NCBI GenBank assembly: GCA_007136595.1
Contig: SLGQ01000181.1
Coordinates: forward strand, 1 to 7,472
Direction: 5' to 3'
Length of the DNA stretch: 7,472 nt
Source: Candidatus Sumerlaeota bacterium
Lineage (GTDB): Bacteria; UBP6; UBA1177
Shown here: piece by piece, positions 6,057 through 7,472 of the stretch
Layout of the letters: each line of letters begins with the position of its first letter
Position numbering within the stretch: the first letter of the stretch is position 1
Made by a program: the position numbers and the translations under genes
The notes under the pieces: generated by a model
The model's input: the letters and a program-made list of their open reading frames with translations, nothing else
Database searches by the model: none
What the model was told of the DNA's origin: nothing

Positions 6057-7472
6057 TCAGAAAAAAAAGATCCCGGAATTGATGACGAAGCAATCGTAGA
6101 TACAGATGCTGTAAGTGATGATGAAGTGACAGATGATGATCTGCTGAAGTATGGACCTGAACCTCCTGACTGGGGCGAATGTACCGGCATTTGGGAGCAG
6201 AAGGAACAGTTCAATGAAGAAACCGGCCGGCTTGAAGCAAGATGGTGTGAGCCGCCTGAAAACTGGAGACCTGCCGCTCCTCCTGACTGGGGCGATTGTC
6301 CCGAAGGGTGGGAAGAGAAAACTGATAAAGATGAAGAAGGCAATCTTCTTGCAAAATACTGTGAACCGGTACTTCCTCCGGATGGAACTGAGTGTGAGCC
6401 GGGATATTTCACAATGTTCGGTTCAACTGAATGTCAACCGATAGGAGATCCCTGTCCTGAAGGGGAATTTGCAGAAATACCAAATGATGCAGGCACTGAG
6501 ATCATCTATGTTTCAGAAGGTCAATCAATTCAGGATGCGATCGATAATGCAAAAGACGGTGCTGTCATAGCGATAGGGAAGGGGACATTTGATGAGTTTA
6601 TAACGATCAATGACAGAAATATCACTCTATGGGGAGCATGTGTGGAAGAAACTACCATCAAATCCTCAATTACGGGAGAATCCCATTTTGACGGAATAAT
6701 AAATGTAGTAAGCCAAGATGCCACAAAGAAAGTAACAGTGAAAAACCTCACCGTTACAGGTCGCCGTACCGGTATTTATATAGGTGGTTCGTCAAATGCG
6801 GTTCTTGAAAAACTTGCAGTCCATAAGGCAGTCGGTTATGGAATTTTTGCTTTCAGTGAAAAAAGAGCGAATATTGAAATCTCTAATGTTTCCGTTAAAG
6901 AAACTCTCTCAAGAGAAGAAGACAGCACCAGAGGAATAGGGATCATAATAAGAGACAATATCAATGCAAAGATGAACAGGGTGTCTGTTGAGAAAAATAG
7001 AATGGTTGGAATTGTGGCAGTTTCTTTTTCATCCGCGACACAAGTTAAGATCGAAGGAAAAGATATTGTTGTAAAAAACACTATGCCCAGAGAAAGCGAC
7101 AACAACTGGGGGCGGGGTTTTTTGCTGGAAGACAATGTTGAAGCAAACTTTGAAAATGTTCTAATTGAAAAAAGCAGGCAGACAGGACTTTCTCTTATAT
7201 CATCAACGCCCGGCACAAAAGTTGTTTTTGAAGCCTCCCGGTTGATAATAAGGGATACTTCCTCCCAAGAATCTGATAAACAGTACGGTTCCGGAATTGA
7301 AATACAGAACAATGTTGAAGCATCTCTATCCAAAATAATTGTTGAAAGAAATAGAAATTATGGTATTTCTGCAGGAACATTCGATAATTCTTCCATTTTA
7401 AAGCTTGATATTACAGATGGTGTAATAAGGGGTACAGAGTCTCAGGAAAGTGACAAAAATAACGGAAGTGGA
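6000..7472 (+). CDS. Surface lipoprotein with Cys-rich N-terminal modules and right-handed beta-helix (3' end outside window)
   Basis: The frame is open from ATG 6000 to the last base: 491 codons with no stop. Residues 1-19 form a lipoprotein signal (hydrophobic core, then F-C-A-A-C19; position -3 is Cys, slightly atypical). Residues 20-53 are a flexible acidic linker rich in Asp/Glu. Residues 55-152 hold Cys-rich modules beginning PPDWGEC and PPDWGDC, with seven cysteines (61, 83, 100, 121, 132, 145, 152). From about 168, a pectin-lyase-like beta-helix begins: IIYVSEGQSIQDAI, then GKGTFDEFITI. From residue 295 a 59-residue repeat runs into the window edge. No catalytic residues are recognised, so an adhesin, polysaccharide-binding or structural surface role is only inferred. 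It is a paralogue of the preceding gene in its helix module and probably shares its transcript. The total length cannot be known from this window. Confidence 0.88.
   Translation, partial: MSYLKTFFLICLILFCAACSEKKDPGIDDEAIVDTDAVSDDEVTDDDLLKYGPEPPDWGECTGIWEQKEQFNEETGRLEARWCEPPENWRPAAPPDWGDCPEGWEEKTDKDEEGNLLAKYCEPVLPPDGTECEPGYFTMFGSTECQPIGDPCPEGEFAEIPNDAGTEIIYVSEGQSIQDAIDNAKDGAVIAIGKGTFDEFITINDRNITLWGACVEETTIKSSITGESHFDGIINVVSQDATKKVTVKNLTVTGRRTGIYIGGSSNAVLEKLAVHKAVGYGIFAFSEKRANIEISNVSVKETLSREEDSTRGIGIIIRDNINAKMNRVSVEKNRMVGIVAVSFSSATQVKIEGKDIVVKNTMPRESDNNWGRGFLLEDNVEANFENVLIEKSRQTGLSLISSTPGTKVVFEASRLIIRDTSSQESDKQYGSGIEIQNNVEASLSKIIVERNRNYGISAGTFDNSSILKLDITDGVIRGTESQESDKNNGSG
6162..6395 (+). repeat. 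Cys-rich direct repeat, 39-residue period
   Basis: The 17-nt stretch at 6162-6178 recurs identically at 6279-6295, exactly 117 nt (39 codons) later. Each copy opens PPDWG(E/D)C, has Trp four residues after the first Cys, an acidic stretch, a G-x-L-x-A segment, then (W/Y)CEP. A degenerate third opening, PPDGTEC, ends at 6395 and is followed by two further cysteines. The pattern suggests small disulphide-bonded modules between the membrane anchor and the helix. Confidence 0.85.
6882..7472 (+). repeat. 59-residue (177-nt) tandem protein repeat of the beta-helix, last copy cut by the window
   Basis: Copies start at 6882, 7059, 7236 and 7413 (the last has 20 residues before the edge). Shared positions: a Thr near residue 8 of most copies, an acidic loop (REED, RESD, QESD, QESD) at 11-14, G-x-G or R-G-I-G at 18-20, N26 near a strand end, E37-x-x-R40, and G43. 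Copies keep exact length but have diverged: by hand, copies 2 and 3 agree at 14 of 59 positions. A shorter upstream relative (about 6741-6881) lacks the acidic loop. Confidence 0.85.

Noticed and set aside
6005..6444. Antisense 135-codon and sense 97-codon frames over the start of the second lipoprotein gene.
   Set aside because: They overlap the real frame, which carries the signal peptide, Cys modules and beta-helix and stays open for 491 codons. These are shadows of that repeat-rich coding sequence.

Overview
The window holds four genes on the + strand in a tight head-to-tail row, with almost no non-coding DNA: the 3' part of gpmI (phosphoglycerate mutase), a long complete signalling gene (zinc ribbons, class III nucleotide cyclase, AAA/STAND-type ATPase, TPRs), a complete beta-helix lipoprotein gene, and the 5' part of a second, related beta-helix lipoprotein gene that stays open to the window end.

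The DNA is AT-leaning (about 40% GC by eye), with frequent aga/agg arginine codons. The two lipoprotein signal peptides followed by acidic or polar linkers suggest a diderm bacterium. A zinc-ribbon/cyclase/ATPase/TPR protein beside Cys-rich beta-helix lipoproteins resembles what is seen in Myxococcota and other former deltaproteobacterial lineages. That placement is a weak inference; no rRNA or other marker is present.

Layout: 3-905 is the end of gpmI, a core glycolytic gene. After a 94-bp gap, 1000-4155 encodes the cyclase from a TTG start. The first lipoprotein gene (4145-5953) overlaps the cyclase gene by 11 bp, so the two are probably translationally coupled. The second lipoprotein gene (6000 to the end) follows after 46 bp with its own ribosome binding site and no visible terminator between.

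The cyclase protein looks like a cytosolic sensor that could make cAMP. The two downstream products look like surface-anchored right-handed beta-helix proteins. The operon-like arrangement suggests a link between intracellular cyclic-nucleotide signalling and a surface structure, but nothing in the sequence proves it.

The most unusual features are the two perfectly spaced triple hexapeptide arrays (GIVVQN units) in the first lipoprotein, a 59-residue tandem repeat with a recurring acidic loop in the second, and a shared module showing that the two lipoproteins are paralogous.
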